Source: Flavobacterium sp.
GTDB lineage: Bacteria; Bacteroidota; Bacteroidia; Flavobacteriales; Flavobacteriaceae
Length of the DNA stretch: 13,300 bases
NCBI GenBank assembly: GCA_030152225.1
Contig: JASLHL010000288.1
Span: 1-13,300 of the forward strand
Direction of reading: 5' to 3'
The position numbers were made by a program, and so were the translations under genes. Below the pieces are notes generated by a model. That model was not told the DNA's origin. It was given only the letters and a program-made list of their open reading frames with translations, and did no database searches. How positions within the stretch are numbered: the first letter of the stretch is position 1; each line of letters begins with the position of its first letter. Below, piece by piece: positions 1 to 5,984 of the stretch.

Positions 1-102
1 TTCGGCTTTCGGCTTTTGGTTCATTACATCTAGTTGAAAAAAGATTCTCTTATGAAGAGAAAATCATGTAAGTAAGAATAAATATCACAAAGCGCAAAGA
101 GC
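1..102. repeat. Direct repeat copy A (158-bp period), cut by the window edge
   Basis: Bases 1-102 recur at 159-260 with a single substitution (T53 to G211). The copies start TTCGGCTTTCGGCTTTTGG. Each contains a 7-bp hairpin (45-51 TTCTCTT with 55-61 AAGAGAA, loop ATG), flanked by a second pairing of TTACAT (24-29) with ATGTAA (66-71). The one difference between copies falls in the hairpin loop, so the stem is unchanged. The repeat starts at the window edge, so more copies may lie upstream. No coding frame is evident. Confidence 0.9.
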
Positions 103-116
103 GAACAGCAAAGCGC
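89..116. repeat. Heptanucleotide tandem array, 4 units
   Basis: Four contiguous 7-bp units read AAAGCGC, AAAGAGC, GAACAGC, AAAGCGC. The same unit types form the longer array at 247-302, so unit number differs between the two copies of the surrounding repeat. Confidence 0.85.
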
Positions 117-158
117 AAAACTAAGGTTCCTCGAATACCAAAACAAAAAAAACTGTTT

Positions 159-260
159 TTCGGCTTTCGGCTTTTGGTTCATTACATCTAGTTGAAAAAA
201 GATTCTCTTAGGAAGAGAAAATCATGTAAGTAAGAATAAATATCACAAAGCGCAAAGAGC
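159..260. repeat. Direct repeat copy B
   Basis: Second copy of the 102-bp element, 101 of 102 bases identical to 1-102. Bases 103-158 between the copies are not fully repeated. The copies diverge at 261 because the heptad array that follows is longer in copy B. The stem-loop lies at 203-219 with loop AGG instead of ATG. Confidence 0.9.
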
Positions 261-302
261 AAAGAGCGAACAGCAAAGCGCGAACAGCAAAGAACAAAGC
301 GC
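247..302. repeat. Heptanucleotide tandem array, 8 units
   Basis: Eight contiguous 7-bp units in order: AAAGCGC, AAAGAGC, AAAGAGC, GAACAGC, AAAGCGC, GAACAGC, AAAGAAC, AAAGCGC. All end in C and start with RAA. The array is twice as long as the one at 89-116, as expected of a variable-number repeat changing by slippage or recombination. Seven bases keeps no reading phase, and no ORF crosses it. Confidence 0.85.
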
Positions 303-311
303 GAATCTACG

Positions 312-348
312 ATTGACGGTATACGGTTAACTGAACTGTCAACTAACC
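312..348. repeat. TACGGTTAAC-type intergenic repeat
   Basis: Contains TACGGTTAAC at 322-331 and short inverted pieces (GGTTA near 325, TAACC near 344). The same 10-mer occurs at 7766-7775 beyond the MutS-like gene. Two unrelated intergenic sites sharing it suggest a dispersed repeat family. The boundaries are approximate. Confidence 0.5.
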
Positions 349-349
349 C

Positions 350-375
350 TGTAACATTTGTTACACAATGTTACA
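350..375. promoter_or_regulatory. Crp/Fnr-like operator candidate upstream of the SQR gene
   Basis: TGTAACATTTGTTACA (350-365) is an inverted repeat with 6-bp arms and a 4-bp spacer. It overlaps a second inverted repeat formed by TGTAACATT (350-358) and AATGTTACA (367-375). Two-fold symmetric sites of this size fit dimeric Crp/Fnr proteins. It lies about 25-45 bp before the probable transcription start, a typical position for an activator. A Crp/Fnr gene lies 2.7 kb downstream (3090-3686). That it is the cognate regulator is inference. Confidence 0.55.
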
Positions 376-386
376 ATATTAATGCC

Positions 387-394
387 TATTTTGG
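387..394 (+). promoter_or_regulatory. Imperfect -7 box of the SQR promoter
   Basis: TATTTTGG matches the Bacteroidota -7 consensus TAnnTTTG at all but one position and lies 24 nt before the ATG at 419. I see no clear -33 TTG at the usual spacing, which would fit a promoter that depends on an activator bound at 350-375. Confidence 0.35.
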
Positions 395-418
395 AGTATC
401 AAACCAAAAACTCACAAC

Positions 419-1678
419 ATGAAAAAGCATTATCAAATCCTTATTATAGGAGCAGGAACTGCGGGTATTATGACGGCGGCCCAGTTAAAAAAGCGCGATT
501 CAAATTTAGAAATTGCCCTTGTTGATCCTGCAGCGGAACATTATTACCAACCTGCTTGGACTTTAGTTGGTGCGGGAGCGTATGACAAACAAAAAACCAT
601 TCGACCCATGGCATCCCTAATTCCCAAAGGTGTTACCTGGATCCAAGATGAAGTAGTAGGTTTTGATGCGGATAATCAGGCCATTCAAACGAATAAACAA
701 GGGGTATTAACCTATGATTATTTGGTAGTTTGCCCAGGATTAGTCAATGATTATTCCCTGATTGAAGGATTAGCTGAAGCCGTTGAAAAAGGAGTCGTTT
801 GCAGCAATTACATTGATCCAGAATACACCTGGAAACAACTGCAAGCCTTTCAAGGGGGAACCGCTATATTTACGCAACCCAGTACACCAATCAAATGTGG
901 GGGAGCCCCTCAAAAAATCATGTATCTCGCTTGTGATTACTTTCGAAAGAAAGGAATAGATAAAAAAACAAAGGTCTATTTTCCCATGCCTGGGAGTGTA
1001 ATTTTTGGTGTTAAAGTAATAGCCGATACACTATTAGAAGTTATTGAGCGATATGGAATTGATTTTAAGCCTTTTCACAATCCTATTCGCATTGATGCAG
1101 AAGCGAAAATAGCCTATTTTAAGCCGACCAACGCCCAAGATAACCACTGTTTTGTAACCTCAGATGATCAACAACAACGAGTATTAGCAGCAGATGTTGT
1201 AGCCATGCCTTTTGATTTTCTACATTTAGCACCACCTCAAACGGCACCTGCTTTTGTAAAGAATTCTAACTTAGTTAATGCAATGGGATGGTTGGATGTA
1301 GATCACAATAGCCTACAGCACAATAAATATACTGCAATCTTTGGATTGGGAGATGTCGCTGGATTGCCCACAGCGAAGACTGGTGCCGCTATCCGCAAGC
1401 AAGTGCCCGTAGTAGTTGATAATCTAATGCGTTTAATTCAAAAACAAGAGGCTACCAATAAAAGCTATACGGGCTATTCCTCTTGTCCGCTCGTTACGGG
1501 CTATGGTAAAATGGTCTTGGCAGAATTCAATTATAAAAATGAATTTATCCCCGACCCTAAATTGAAGCAAATATTGGTCTTTTCCAGTCATAAAGAACAT
1601 TGGCGTTTGTGGATGCTAAAGAAACACCTGTTGCCTTATCTCTATTGGTCTAAAATGATGAAAGGCGAACAAGTATAA
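419..1678 (+). CDS. sqr: Sulfide:quinone oxidoreductase, type II-like (SQOR-like)
   Basis: This 419-aa FAD flavoprotein probably oxidises sulfide to a persulfide or polysulfur and passes electrons to the membrane quinone pool. An N-terminal Rossmann motif GAGTAG (11-16) binds FAD, and a second FAD segment GLGDVAGLPTAKT spans 309-321. Two candidate redox cysteines are visible: Cys160 in IKCGGAPQKIMYL and Cys356 in SSCPLVTGY. These blocks, and the C-terminal LAEF...PYLYW region, closely resemble human mitochondrial SQOR as I recall it, pointing to type II SQR rather than flavocytochrome c. There is no signal peptide; family members sit on the cytoplasmic face as monotopic proteins. The gene has its own terminator (1684-1722) and an operator-like palindrome upstream. 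No rhodanese or persulfide dioxygenase gene is adjacent. Family assignment is strong; substrate is inferred. Confidence 0.88.
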   Translation: MKKHYQILIIGAGTAGIMTAAQLKKRDSNLEIALVDPAAEHYYQPAWTLVGAGAYDKQKTIRPMASLIPKGVTWIQDEVVGFDADNQAIQTNKQGVLTYDYLVVCPGLVNDYSLIEGLAEAVEKGVVCSNYIDPEYTWKQLQAFQGGTAIFTQPSTPIKCGGAPQKIMYLACDYFRKKGIDKKTKVYFPMPGSVIFGVKVIADTLLEVIERYGIDFKPFHNPIRIDAEAKIAYFKPTNAQDNHCFVTSDDQQQRVLAADVVAMPFDFLHLAPPQTAPAFVKNSNLVNAMGWLDVDHNSLQHNKYTAIFGLGDVAGLPTAKTGAAIRKQVPVVVDNLMRLIQKQEATNKSYTGYSSCPLVTGYGKMVLAEFNYKNEFIPDPKLKQILVFSSHKEHWRLWMLKKHLLPYLYWSKMMKGEQV

Positions 1679-1683
1679 CGACT

Positions 1684-1722
1684 AAACGAGAGATTTTTGT
1701 ACAAGAGAACTCTCGTTTTTTT
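1684..1722 (+). terminator. Rho-independent terminator after the SQR gene
   Basis: AAACGAGAG (1684-1692) pairs with CTCTCGTTT (1710-1718), and T residues continue to 1722. The 17-nt loop is long for an intrinsic terminator, but the U-tract is good. It begins 5 nt after the stop codon, so the SQR gene is probably transcribed alone. Confidence 0.65.
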
Positions 1723-1795
1723 ATGGAATATCCACAATTCTAGGGATAAGCAAAGAGGAGAAATAGAACTACCTTTAGGATGTAAAAAAGGAAAG

Positions 1796-3073
1796 ATGAA
1801 ACAAGAAGTAAAAAAAACAATGACTCCACAAAGAGAGTGGTTTTTAAAAGGGGAACAATACGCAAAAGCGATTAATGAGATGGTTGCTTTTGGCAATGAG
1901 CACGGATGGGATAAATGGGAAGGCGAAGAAGCAGAAGATAAAAGAGAGCATTTGGGAGCAGTTGTCTTTGAAGCCTTAAAACAAGCCAATCTAGATGATA
2001 CAATAGCTACTTTTAGAGCGGACTTTCCACCAGCTTATACGCCTTTACTCCCATTTTTGGAGACCAAATCGCAATACATTGGGGATATCGTAGCGATTGA
2101 TGCCAATACAGTTGCTTTTTTAGCGGGAACTTCTTTTGAACGCAGAACTGCATACTTGGTATCAGGCACTACAGTTAGCCTACTAGACGAGCAAATGAAA
2201 GGATTGGGAAAATCCATGAAAAATAACGTAGTGGCTATTGCCTATGCGAATAAAATAGTAACATATCAAGGATGGAATGGACCTGTACTGGCGGAATTTC
2301 CATTGGGTGACCTCGATCAACTAGGTATTTCAAAACTGATCCCATTTAACGATGGAAAACGCGTTTTATTCGTTTCGATGGAAGGGATATATGTGCTACA
2401 GGAACAGGAGCAAAAGCTTATTCATCCCCTCTATACCGAAGAGGAGTTAAAAGAAGCGGAAGAAGAAGGATATGAACTGTCGATTGATATGGAAAATGCA
2501 ACCCTATCACACGATAATACCTATATCGTAGTAGGGGATCAAGGAAGAGATCACCGCATTTTGACTGCCCATGGACAGGAAGTAGGTGTAGTCGGCCCTC
2601 AATCGTCTTATCCGCATTTTTGCCTGTTTTCTAAAGATGACAAACAGCTAATCACCAATTCTTGTCACTTCTACAATGGAGTAACCATTGGGGTAGATGC
2701 CACGAAGCTGGACGGAATGAACGTAGAAGCCTACGAAGAAAGTGAGGATTTTGTTTATATGGATGAGAATATGCGCGTATACCAAGGAGTCGCTTTGCAA
2801 GAGTATTATGTTTTAGGTGATGCTTATGGTTATATTCGCGCCATCAATCGAGCAGGAGAAGAAGTGTGGCAACACTTTTTAGGAGGTACAATTAGCGGAA
2901 TCGCTGTTTCTGAAGATGAAACAACCTTGTGGGTAGGAACGTATTCAGGAGTTTTACACAAATTAGTGCTAGGCAAAGGAATACGCGATACGCACACCAT
3001 TGGAACTAGTGATTTGTATGAGGAATTCCGACTTTTAATATGGAAACAAGAACCCCAAGTGTGGAGATGGTAA
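1796..3073 (+). CDS. Beta-propeller (WD40/PQQ-like) protein of unknown function
   Basis: I place the start at ATG 1796 (425 aa). The frame stays open upstream to 1697, but that start would fall inside the SQR terminator; ATG 1820 is also possible. No signal peptide or membrane segment is visible, so it is probably cytoplasmic. Residues 1-90 are charged and helical. From about 95 to the end, short strand-turn repeats appear, such as LSHDNTYIVVGDQGRDHRI (237-255), FCLFSKDDKQLITNS (275-289), YYVLGDAYGYIRAINRAGEEVW (337-358) and IAVSEDETTLWVGTYSGVLHKL (369-390). These have the rhythm of propeller blades. It ends in a Trp-rich tail (LLIWKQEPQVWRW). The Crp/Fnr gene follows after 16 bp, so the two are probably cotranscribed. 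I cannot name a function. Confidence 0.75.
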   Translation: MKQEVKKTMTPQREWFLKGEQYAKAINEMVAFGNEHGWDKWEGEEAEDKREHLGAVVFEALKQANLDDTIATFRADFPPAYTPLLPFLETKSQYIGDIVAIDANTVAFLAGTSFERRTAYLVSGTTVSLLDEQMKGLGKSMKNNVVAIAYANKIVTYQGWNGPVLAEFPLGDLDQLGISKLIPFNDGKRVLFVSMEGIYVLQEQEQKLIHPLYTEEELKEAEEEGYELSIDMENATLSHDNTYIVVGDQGRDHRILTAHGQEVGVVGPQSSYPHFCLFSKDDKQLITNSCHFYNGVTIGVDATKLDGMNVEAYEESEDFVYMDENMRVYQGVALQEYYVLGDAYGYIRAINRAGEEVWQHFLGGTISGIAVSEDETTLWVGTYSGVLHKLVLGKGIRDTHTIGTSDLYEEFRLLIWKQEPQVWRW

Positions 3074-3089
3074 TACAATAAAAAGAAGG

Positions 3090-3686
3090 ATGACAGAAGA
3101 TTATGTTGAAGTACTATTGGCGCATCTAAAGCAAACCATAGTATTGACCGATAGCGAAGTACAGCGCATCAGTGAAGTAGTGGAGATTGTAGTGCTCAAG
3201 CGAAAAGAGCGCTTACTTCAACCGGGGCAATTGTCTCAACACATGCGATTTATAGCGAAAGGAAGTGCGCGTTGTTATTACTTAGACGAAAATTCGCAGG
3301 AACATACGTTGCAACTAGGTATTGAAGAATGGTGGATTAATGATTTGTATAGCTTTTTGACACAAACAGCATCCAAGCTTTTTATTCAAGCCATCGAACC
3401 AGCCGTGATTGTACAAATTAGCAGAGAAAACCTGGAGCAATTGTATGTTGAAATTCCCGCTATATCTACTTTTTTTCGTTTAAAAATACAAAGTGCTTAT
3501 GTCGCCTTACAAGAGCGAACCCTTGAAAATATGAGTACGGAGGTATATAGTCGTTATCAGCGTTTTATCAAAGAATACCGCAATATTGAACAACGCGTAC
3601 CTCAATATATGATTGCCTCTTATTTGGGGGTAACGCCAGAGTTTTTGAGCTATCTCAAGAAAAAACACCTCGATAGTCTTTCTTAA
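3090..3686 (+). CDS. Crp/Fnr-family transcriptional regulator
   Basis: This 198-aa protein has the family layout: a cyclic-nucleotide-binding-like beta-roll (about 28-115), a dimerisation helix (about 116-150) and a C-terminal helix-turn-helix (168-192, RVPQYMIASYLGVTPEFLSYLKKK). The HTH wording is typical of short Bacteroidota Crp/Fnr proteins. The beta-roll lacks a recognisable cAMP phosphate-binding cassette, and the single cysteine (Cys62) excludes an Fnr-type 4Fe-4S cluster, so the ligand is unknown. The ATG is preceded directly by AAGAAGG. The gene starts 16 bp after the propeller gene and its stop lies inside a 20-bp perfect palindrome (3680-3699) ahead of the barrel gene. Likely targets are that barrel-DoxX pair and possibly the SQR promoter; both are inferences. 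Confidence 0.88.
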   Translation: MTEDYVEVLLAHLKQTIVLTDSEVQRISEVVEIVVLKRKERLLQPGQLSQHMRFIAKGSARCYYLDENSQEHTLQLGIEEWWINDLYSFLTQTASKLFIQAIEPAVIVQISRENLEQLYVEIPAISTFFRLKIQSAYVALQERTLENMSTEVYSRYQRFIKEYRNIEQRVPQYMIASYLGVTPEFLSYLKKKHLDSLS

Positions 3687-3699
3687 GATATCTTAAGAA
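3680..3699. promoter_or_regulatory. 20-bp perfect palindrome, operator candidate
   Basis: TTCTTAAGATATCTTAAGAA is perfectly two-fold symmetric with no spacer and overlaps the stop codon of the Crp/Fnr gene. Its centre (3689.5) lies about 42 bp before the start point predicted from the -7 box at 3719, the distance typical of class II Crp/Fnr activation. There is no U-tract, so it is not an intrinsic terminator. Binding by the neighbouring regulator is inferred. Confidence 0.55.
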
Positions 3700-3718
3700 C
3701 TGTGTTTTAACGAGCGAA

Positions 3719-3726
3719 TACATTTG
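3719..3726 (+). promoter_or_regulatory. -7 promoter box upstream of the barrel gene
   Basis: TACATTTG is a perfect TAnnTTTG match ending 4 nt before the ATG at 3731. Transcription from it would start at or next to that ATG. Either the mRNA is leaderless, or translation starts at the in-frame ATG 3755. No clear -33 TTG is seen. Confidence 0.5.
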
Positions 3727-3730
3727 TCCT

Positions 3731-4375
3731 ATGAAAATAAATAATCATAGACACATGGTATTGGCTCGTTTTTTTATACTCTTATTTGGATTGCTAACTC
3801 TTTCTGTTTTTGGGCAATCCACAACCTATGCGCCTGATATGATGCTAGGGCATCGATCTTATGGTTATACCCATACAGTCAGCCATAAACTATCAAATAA
3901 ACTTACCCTTCAAAACCTTGTTTTATTTGATGCTGAATATGAAGAAGATACGCATAATATCTTTTTCATCCGAAATACCCTTGCCTTTCAATTGCCTAAA
4001 AACGTTGTAGTAAATGTGGGGTTTGGCGTAAAAAATCCTGGCAAATTTGCCAGTGTTTACCTCCAATATCAACTAAAGCGAAAAGATTTTATTGGGGTCT
4101 ATGGAGTAGGAACCACCTATCAAAAAGGATTCACCTTAGAACAATCGCTGTTGTTGGAATATACGCCAAAATTAAACCAAGCCTGGGAGGGATTCTTTCG
4201 CCTTTCGGCTGTAGGTAATGTCAATCGACACGAATATACCCGTGGATTTCAACATATAAGAATAGGGGTGAAACGAGAAAAATTAGCACTTGGATTCGCT
4301 GCTAATTTTGAACAATTCGCCATGAGCTGGGATCACCTAGAAAATTACGGACTCTTTATAAAAATAAACGTATAA
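3731..4375 (+). CDS. Secreted, probable outer-membrane beta-barrel protein
   Basis: The 214-aa product has a signal peptide: basic start, hydrophobic core FFILLFGLLTLSVFG (about 14-28), likely cleavage before Gln29. A start at Met9 (ATG 3755) would also leave a signal peptide and fits the position of the -7 box. The mature part alternates polar and hydrophobic residues in short segments with Gly and aromatics (for example VVVNVGFGV 92-100, VYLQYQL 109-115, GVYGVGTTY 122-130, LALGFAANF 185-193), as in small beta-barrels of about 8-10 strands. The last residue is Val rather than the usual terminal aromatic. DoxX follows after 12 bp, so the two are surely cotranscribed. The specific function is unknown. 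Confidence 0.7.
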   Translation: MKINNHRHMVLARFFILLFGLLTLSVFGQSTTYAPDMMLGHRSYGYTHTVSHKLSNKLTLQNLVLFDAEYEEDTHNIFFIRNTLAFQLPKNVVVNVGFGVKNPGKFASVYLQYQLKRKDFIGVYGVGTTYQKGFTLEQSLLLEYTPKLNQAWEGFFRLSAVGNVNRHEYTRGFQHIRIGVKREKLALGFAANFEQFAMSWDHLENYGLFIKINV

Positions 4376-4387
4376 AAATAGAACTAA

Positions 4388-4789
4388 ATGAATACAAAAT
4401 TAAACACTGGACTTTTACTTAGTCGAATTGCCATCGGATTTCCCATGTTATTTTATGGTATTGGAAAAGTAGTACACGGTATTGGATTTATCCAACACCT
4501 GCTTGTTGAGAAAGGATTGCCTGCTTTTTTCGGGTATGGCGTATACGTAGGGGAAGTCATTGCTCCCCTGCTACTATTACTTGGTTGGAGAACGCGTTTG
4601 GCCGCAGCTGTATTTGCAGTCAATTGCATAACAGCGGTGCTTCTCGTACAAAGTAGTCTTATTTTTAGCCTCAACGAAAATGGCGGATGGGCAGTAGAGT
4701 TGTTGTTGCTATATGCATTAATGGCGGTGAGTTTGTTCTTTACAGGCGGTGGGAAATACGCGCTTTCAACAAGTAATACATGGGATTAA
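4388..4789 (+). CDS. DoxX-family integral membrane protein
   Basis: A 133-aa protein with four predicted transmembrane helices (about 7-27, 47-66, 70-92, 101-119). Family features are the N-terminal LLLSRIAIGFPMLFYGIGKV stretch, GYGVYVGEVIAPLLLLLGW (49-67) and the basic turn WRTRLAA (67-73) before helix 3. Named relatives include the small DoxD subunit of archaeal thiosulfate:quinone oxidoreductase and mycobacterial DoxX, which works with a sulfurtransferase and superoxide dismutase; most members have no defined role. It lies 12 bp after the barrel gene and appears to be the last gene of the unit. With an SQR gene close by, a role in sulfur or redox metabolism at the membrane is conceivable but unproven. 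Confidence 0.85.
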   Translation: MNTKLNTGLLLSRIAIGFPMLFYGIGKVVHGIGFIQHLLVEKGLPAFFGYGVYVGEVIAPLLLLLGWRTRLAAAVFAVNCITAVLLVQSSLIFSLNENGGWAVELLLLYALMAVSLFFTGGGKYALSTSNTWD

Positions 4790-5053
4790 AAAAGAAGTGT
4801 TACAAGAAAAAATGCAAGAGAAAAGTAGCAAACTGTATAGTAGATAACAGGATTATAAACAAGGGCTGTACAGCTACATCAGAACGAGACATGTTTTCTT
4901 TGTGGTACGTCCATAATGAGTCCATAGTGAGTCCATAATGAGTCTATTAAAATAACGGTTTCTAATAGACTTACGATAGACTCATACTAGATGTACAATG
5001 CAGCTATTAGATTGAAATACCAAAGATAGATCGTTCATAGGTCGATTGAAGAG
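4790..5053. other. Non-coding stretch with tandem and inverted repeats
   Basis: There is no credible ORF here; the longest short frames lack family features. It contains an 11-bp tandem repeat (4909-4941), a 10-bp palindrome GCTGTACAGC (4865-4874) and alternative inverted repeats around TCTATTA/TAATAGA (4938-5011). It may be the 3' untranslated region of the DoxX transcript or hold a small RNA ending at the terminator 5054-5082. A weak -7-like TTTCTTTG lies at 4895-4902. Confidence 0.45.
4909..4941. repeat. 11-bp tandem repeat, three units
   Basis: GTCCATAATGA (4909-4919), GTCCATAGTGA (4920-4930) and GTCCATAATGA (4931-4941) are contiguous and differ by one base. A partial fourth unit, GTCTAT, follows at 4942. 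Confidence 0.9.
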
Positions 5054-5082
5054 AAAGAGGGAACCCAAAAAGTTCCCTCTTT
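5054..5082. terminator. Bidirectional terminator between DoxX and the PhyH-like gene
   Basis: An 11-bp stem (5054-5064 AAAGAGGGAAC with 5072-5082 GTTCCCTCTTT) encloses a 7-nt loop. A T-tract to 5085 follows on the plus strand and a T/C-rich run on the minus strand. It lies just past the minus-strand PhyH stop codon and 265 bp after the DoxX stop, so it can end transcription from both sides. Confidence 0.85.
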
Positions 5083-5083
5083 T

Positions 5084-5827
5084 TTATAGAAATAAATCCG
5101 TGTGATTCAACTGTTGTTTTTCCGCTGAGCTAGGGTGATTGTTCGAATCAATGAAAGAACGGAAGTGAGGATGATCCTCGCAAAAAATAAGATCAAAGGC
5201 CAATCGATTGTTTCCATATAAACCACGGTGAGTCATATTGGCAGAAAAGACGAGCATATCCCCTCGGTTTAATTTGATTTGTTTTCCCCTTGCTAAGGGA
5301 TCACTAGGTGTTTTTCCGTTTACACTCAAACGAGTATCTTCCTCTTCTTGTAAATCCCATTCCCGATGTGTCCCTGCAATGAGTTCAATGCCCTCTTCTG
5401 CTCGAAAGGGAATCCTAAAGTGAATGACCTGTTGCGTTTTTATACGTTCTTTTTGTTCCGCTAGAGACATACCCGTGTATTGAATATCGCGATGCCAGTA
5501 GTTTTTTTGCGTGGGATTAAAGGGATCAAAAAAGAGTTGAGTATTTAGAAATAAAGCCTTTTTAGGAAAAATTTCCCCTATGATTTCGCGTAATTTGGCT
5601 TGGGTGATGAATTCAAAAAGAACCAAGCGTTCCTTTTCAGTAATAAATGAACTGGAGGTTAGACTGTGGCTATTGATTAGTCTTTTTTCGTATTCATCTT
5701 GATGCTCCTTTATCCATTGGTTGTGAAAATGCAAAAGAATCGATTCAATTTCTGCAAGTTCATGATCAGCAAAAAAATGAGGCAAGTACAGATATCCTTG
5801 AGTGCTAAAAAGTGCTGTCGTATTCAT
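5084..5827 (-). CDS. Phytanoyl-CoA dioxygenase (PhyH)-family Fe(II)/2-oxoglutarate oxygenase
   Basis: I choose the start at 5827 (247 aa, MNTTALFSTQGYLYLPHFF). The frame runs on to 5902, but a -7-like box at 5850-5857 would lie inside that extension, and the extra 25 residues do not look like the family. The expected iron ligands are His112 and Asp114 (YWHRD, an HxD motif) and the distal His200 (NMTHRG); Arg208 (NNRLAFDL) probably binds 2-oxoglutarate. The beta-strand RGDMLVF (188-194) before the distal His is typical. Length fits the family. It is a soluble enzyme without a signal peptide, and appears to be a single-gene unit with its own terminator. PhyH relatives hydroxylate very varied small molecules, so the substrate cannot be told from sequence or neighbours. 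Confidence 0.85.
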   Translation of the reverse strand: MNTTALFSTQGYLYLPHFFADHELAEIESILLHFHNQWIKEHQDEYEKRLINSHSLTSSSFITEKERLVLFEFITQAKLREIIGEIFPKKALFLNTQLFFDPFNPTQKNYWHRDIQYTGMSLAEQKERIKTQQVIHFRIPFRAEEGIELIAGTHREWDLQEEEDTRLSVNGKTPSDPLARGKQIKLNRGDMLVFSANMTHRGLYGNNRLAFDLIFCEDHPHFRSFIDSNNHPSSAEKQQLNHTDLFL

Positions 5828-5849
5828 TGGGTAACGTATAAGTAAAAAA

Positions 5850-5857
5850 TAAAGATA
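5850..5857 (-). promoter_or_regulatory. -7-like box for the PhyH-like gene
   Basis: On the minus strand TATCTTTA matches TAnnTTTG except the last base and lies 22 nt before the chosen ATG at 5827. It argues against the longer start at 5902. No convincing -33 element is seen. Confidence 0.4.
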
Positions 5858-5930
5858 ATTTATTTCTTTTTTAAATGAAATTCGGCTTGATTCTTTTGTC
5901 ATCTATACGGAGCTCCCTTACTTAATTATG

Positions 5931-5938
5931 TATATTTG
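5931..5938 (+). promoter_or_regulatory. -7 promoter box of the MutS-like gene
   Basis: TATATTTG is a perfect TAnnTTTG match, 46 nt before the ATG at 5985, predicting a leader of about 40 nt. No clear -33 TTG at the expected spacing. Confidence 0.55.
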
Positions 5939-5984
5939 TTAACACCAATACAAAAAACCTTTTTAAAACTAAAACCTTAAAAGA

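Noticed and set aside
1..305. A CRISPR array
   Set aside because: Units are 7 bp and contiguous without unique spacers, and the larger repeat has only two copies 158 bp apart. No cas genes are present.
1697..1795. A longer N-terminus for the propeller protein, starting at 1697
   Set aside because: The extension starts inside the SQR terminator hairpin and reads through non-conserved-looking residues. ATG 1796 or 1820 is more plausible.
1642..1989. A minus-strand 115-aa frame
   Set aside because: It runs antisense through the SQR terminator and the propeller gene, with Ser/Leu-rich shadow composition and no family features.
3090..3686. An oxygen-sensing Fnr with an iron-sulfur cluster
   Set aside because: Only one cysteine is present (Cys62), so a 4Fe-4S cluster of the Fnr type cannot form.
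4909..4941. A plasmid-type iteron origin
   Set aside because: There are only three 11-bp units, with no replication-initiator gene or DnaA boxes nearby. The window reads as chromosome.
5828..5902. A longer start for the PhyH-like protein at 5902
   Set aside because: A -7-like box lies inside the extension at 5850-5857, and the added residues do not resemble the family. MNTTALFSTQGYLYLPHFF is a typical PhyH beginning.
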